Assembly: GCA_964529715.1 (NCBI GenBank)
Contig: CAZGXI010000069.1
Location: forward strand, 1-7,617
Length of the DNA: 7,617 nucleotides
Origin: CAZGXI01 sp964529715
GTDB lineage: Bacteria; Chloroflexota; Anaerolineae; Aggregatilineales; Ch27
Direction of reading: 5' to 3'
Shown: in pieces, positions 6,581 through 7,617 of the stretch
Layout: each line of letters starts with the position of its first letter
Numbering within the stretch: the first letter of the stretch is position 1
Program-made: the position numbers and the translations under genes
The notes under the pieces: model-generated
Databases searched by the model: none
What the model saw: only the letters and a program-made list of their open reading frames with translations
Told to the model about the DNA's origin: nothing

Positions 6581-7516
6581 ATGCCTGACATTGCCATTCA
6601 CACCGAAGCCCTCACGCGCGATTTTGGCGCGGTGCGGGCACTGGACGGAGTGACCCTGGAAGTGCCGGGAGGGATCGTCTTCGGCTTCCTGGGGCCGAAC
6701 GGCTCCGGCAAGACCACGACCATTCGCCTGCTGCTCGGCCTGCTGGAACCGACTACCGGGCGCGCCGAGGTGCTCGGCTTCGACACGCGCACGCAGGCGG
6801 GCGAAATCCGCGCGCGGGCCGGGGCGCTGTTGGAACACTCCGGCCTGTACGAGCGGCTGAGCGCCTGGGACAACCTGGATTACTACGGCCAGATCAACCG
6901 TCTGCCCGCCGAAGAACGCCGGGCGCGTATCCGCGATCTGCTGACCGGGTTGGACCTGTGGGAGCGGCGGGACGAGAAAGTGAAGGACTGGAGCCGGGGC
7001 ATGAAGCAGAAGCTCGCCATTGCCCGCGCTCTGCTGCACCGCCCGCCGCTGATCTTTCTGGACGAGCCAACCGCCGGGCTGGACCCCATCGCGGCGGCGG
7101 CCCTGCGCGACGACCTGGCGGCCCTGGCTGCCCGTGAAGGTGTGACTGTGTTCCTGACGACGCACAACCTGCCGGAGGCGGAAAAACTGTGTACGCAGGT
7201 CGCGGTGATCCGGCAGGGCAGGCTGCTGGCCGTCGGCAGCCCTGCCGACCTGCGAGCGCGCACAGGCGGCCCGCGCGTGGAGATCGTCGGGCAGGGGTTC
7301 GGCGAAAATATGCTGGCCCTGTTGCGTCAGCAGCCGTTGGTCGCCGCCGTCGAAGGCCAGAACAGCCACCTGACGATCACGCTGCGCCAGGCGGCGGAAG
7401 TTGCGCCGCTGGTGAGCCTGCTGGTCGGCGCGGGCGCGCAGGTGGAGGAGGTCCGCAAGGGCAGCGCCAGCCTGGAAGACGTCTTTATGACCCTGATGGA
7501 GGAGGAACAGCAATGA
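6581..7516 (+). CDS. ABC-2 type transporter ATP-binding protein
   Basis: This 311-aa cytoplasmic ATPase drives an ABC-2 type exporter, the class that includes drug, antibiotic and lipid efflux systems. Walker A is GPNGSGKTT (38-46). The signature motif is WSRGMKQK (137-144), the variant usual in this subfamily in place of LSGGQ. Walker B is LIFLDEP (157-163) with catalytic E162, followed by the D-loop AGLDP, and the H-loop histidine is H195 in LTTHN. The Q-loop position reads LLEHSGLYERLSAWDNL (83-99), with Glu/His where many ABC ATPases have Gln. Residues about 225-311 form a C-terminal extension ending in SLEDVFMTLMEEEQQ, typical of ABC-2 ATPases. ATG 6581 is chosen because of its ribosome-binding site. 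The permease gene overlaps its stop by ATGA. The cargo cannot be told from the sequence. Confidence 0.95.
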   Translation: MPDIAIHTEALTRDFGAVRALDGVTLEVPGGIVFGFLGPNGSGKTTTIRLLLGLLEPTTGRAEVLGFDTRTQAGEIRARAGALLEHSGLYERLSAWDNLDYYGQINRLPAEERRARIRDLLTGLDLWERRDEKVKDWSRGMKQKLAIARALLHRPPLIFLDEPTAGLDPIAAAALRDDLAALAAREGVTVFLTTHNLPEAEKLCTQVAVIRQGRLLAVGSPADLRARTGGPRVEIVGQGFGENMLALLRQQPLVAAVEGQNSHLTITLRQAAEVAPLVSLLVGAGAQVEEVRKGSASLEDVFMTLMEEEQQ

Positions 7517-7617
7517 TCGCTGACGTGTTGACGGTGTTGAAGAAAGAACTTAAGGAAGTTCTGAGCGAAGGCGGCGGCAGGGGCAAGTTGAACCTGTTGA
7601 TTCTGGTGGGCGTCTTC
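7513..7617 (+). CDS. ABC-2 type permease, N-terminal fragment (cut by window edge)
   Basis: Only 35 codons are visible, from the ATG at 7513 that overlaps the ATPase stop (ATGA), a sign of translational coupling. A ribosome-binding stretch GGAGGAGGA ends six bases before it. The start of the protein, with an amphipathic VLTVLKKELKEVLSEGG followed by KLNLLILVGVF at the beginning of a membrane helix, is how ABC-2 permease subunits usually begin. Position next to an ABC-2 ATPase supports the call. Length, number of helices and cargo lie outside the window. Confidence 0.82.
   Translation, partial: MIADVLTVLKKELKEVLSEGGGRGKLNLLILVGVF

Noticed and set aside
6554..7513. Minus-strand frame of 319 codons opposite the ABC ATPase gene
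   Set aside because: Its Gln/Arg/His-rich composition is a shadow of the ATPase codons; the plus-strand frame has all ABC motifs.

Overview
The window is GC-rich, densely coded bacterial DNA with no rRNA, tRNA, CRISPR array, phage or insertion-sequence gene that I can recognise. The mix of genes (a soluble NarL-type sensor kinase and regulator pair, a standalone CheR-like methyltransferase, an SH3-plus-YkuD L,D-transpeptidase, and a winged-helix regulator in an ABC-2 transporter operon) together with the codon style suggests a Chloroflexota (Anaerolineae-like) genome. That assignment is an impression from protein flavour, not a proof.

Left part (1-4021, all minus strand). Reading in the direction of transcription, the order is mutY (A/G-mismatch adenine glycosylase with a C-terminal Nudix domain), a cytoplasmic PAS-GAF-HisKA_3-HATPase histidine kinase, its NarL/FixJ-type response regulator 33 bp downstream, and after a 158-bp gap a CheR-type methyltransferase cut by the left edge. 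The kinase and regulator are almost certainly one operon and one signalling pair. The gap before cheR holds a 16-bp palindrome and a nested pair of inverted repeats, so cheR probably has its own control.

Centre (4022-5365). A 195-bp divergent intergenic region separates mutY from a plus-strand, secreted L,D-transpeptidase that ends in a strong intrinsic terminator. This is a single-gene transcription unit for cell-wall cross-linking or remodelling.

Right part (5366-7617, all plus strand). After a 28-bp inverted repeat and a compact palindromic operator region comes an operon: a six-helix membrane protein of unknown function, a small winged-helix regulator starting 1 nt after its stop, an ABC-2 type ATPase, and the first 35 codons of its permease (ATGA overlap). 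A 24-bp perfect, REP-like palindrome sits between the regulator and the ATPase gene. The simplest reading is an auto-regulated export or resistance ABC cassette, with the regulator acting on the palindromes upstream of the first gene. The membrane-protein/regulator/ABC cassette and its operators are the least described part of the window. I see no clearly new defence, biosynthetic or mobile system.
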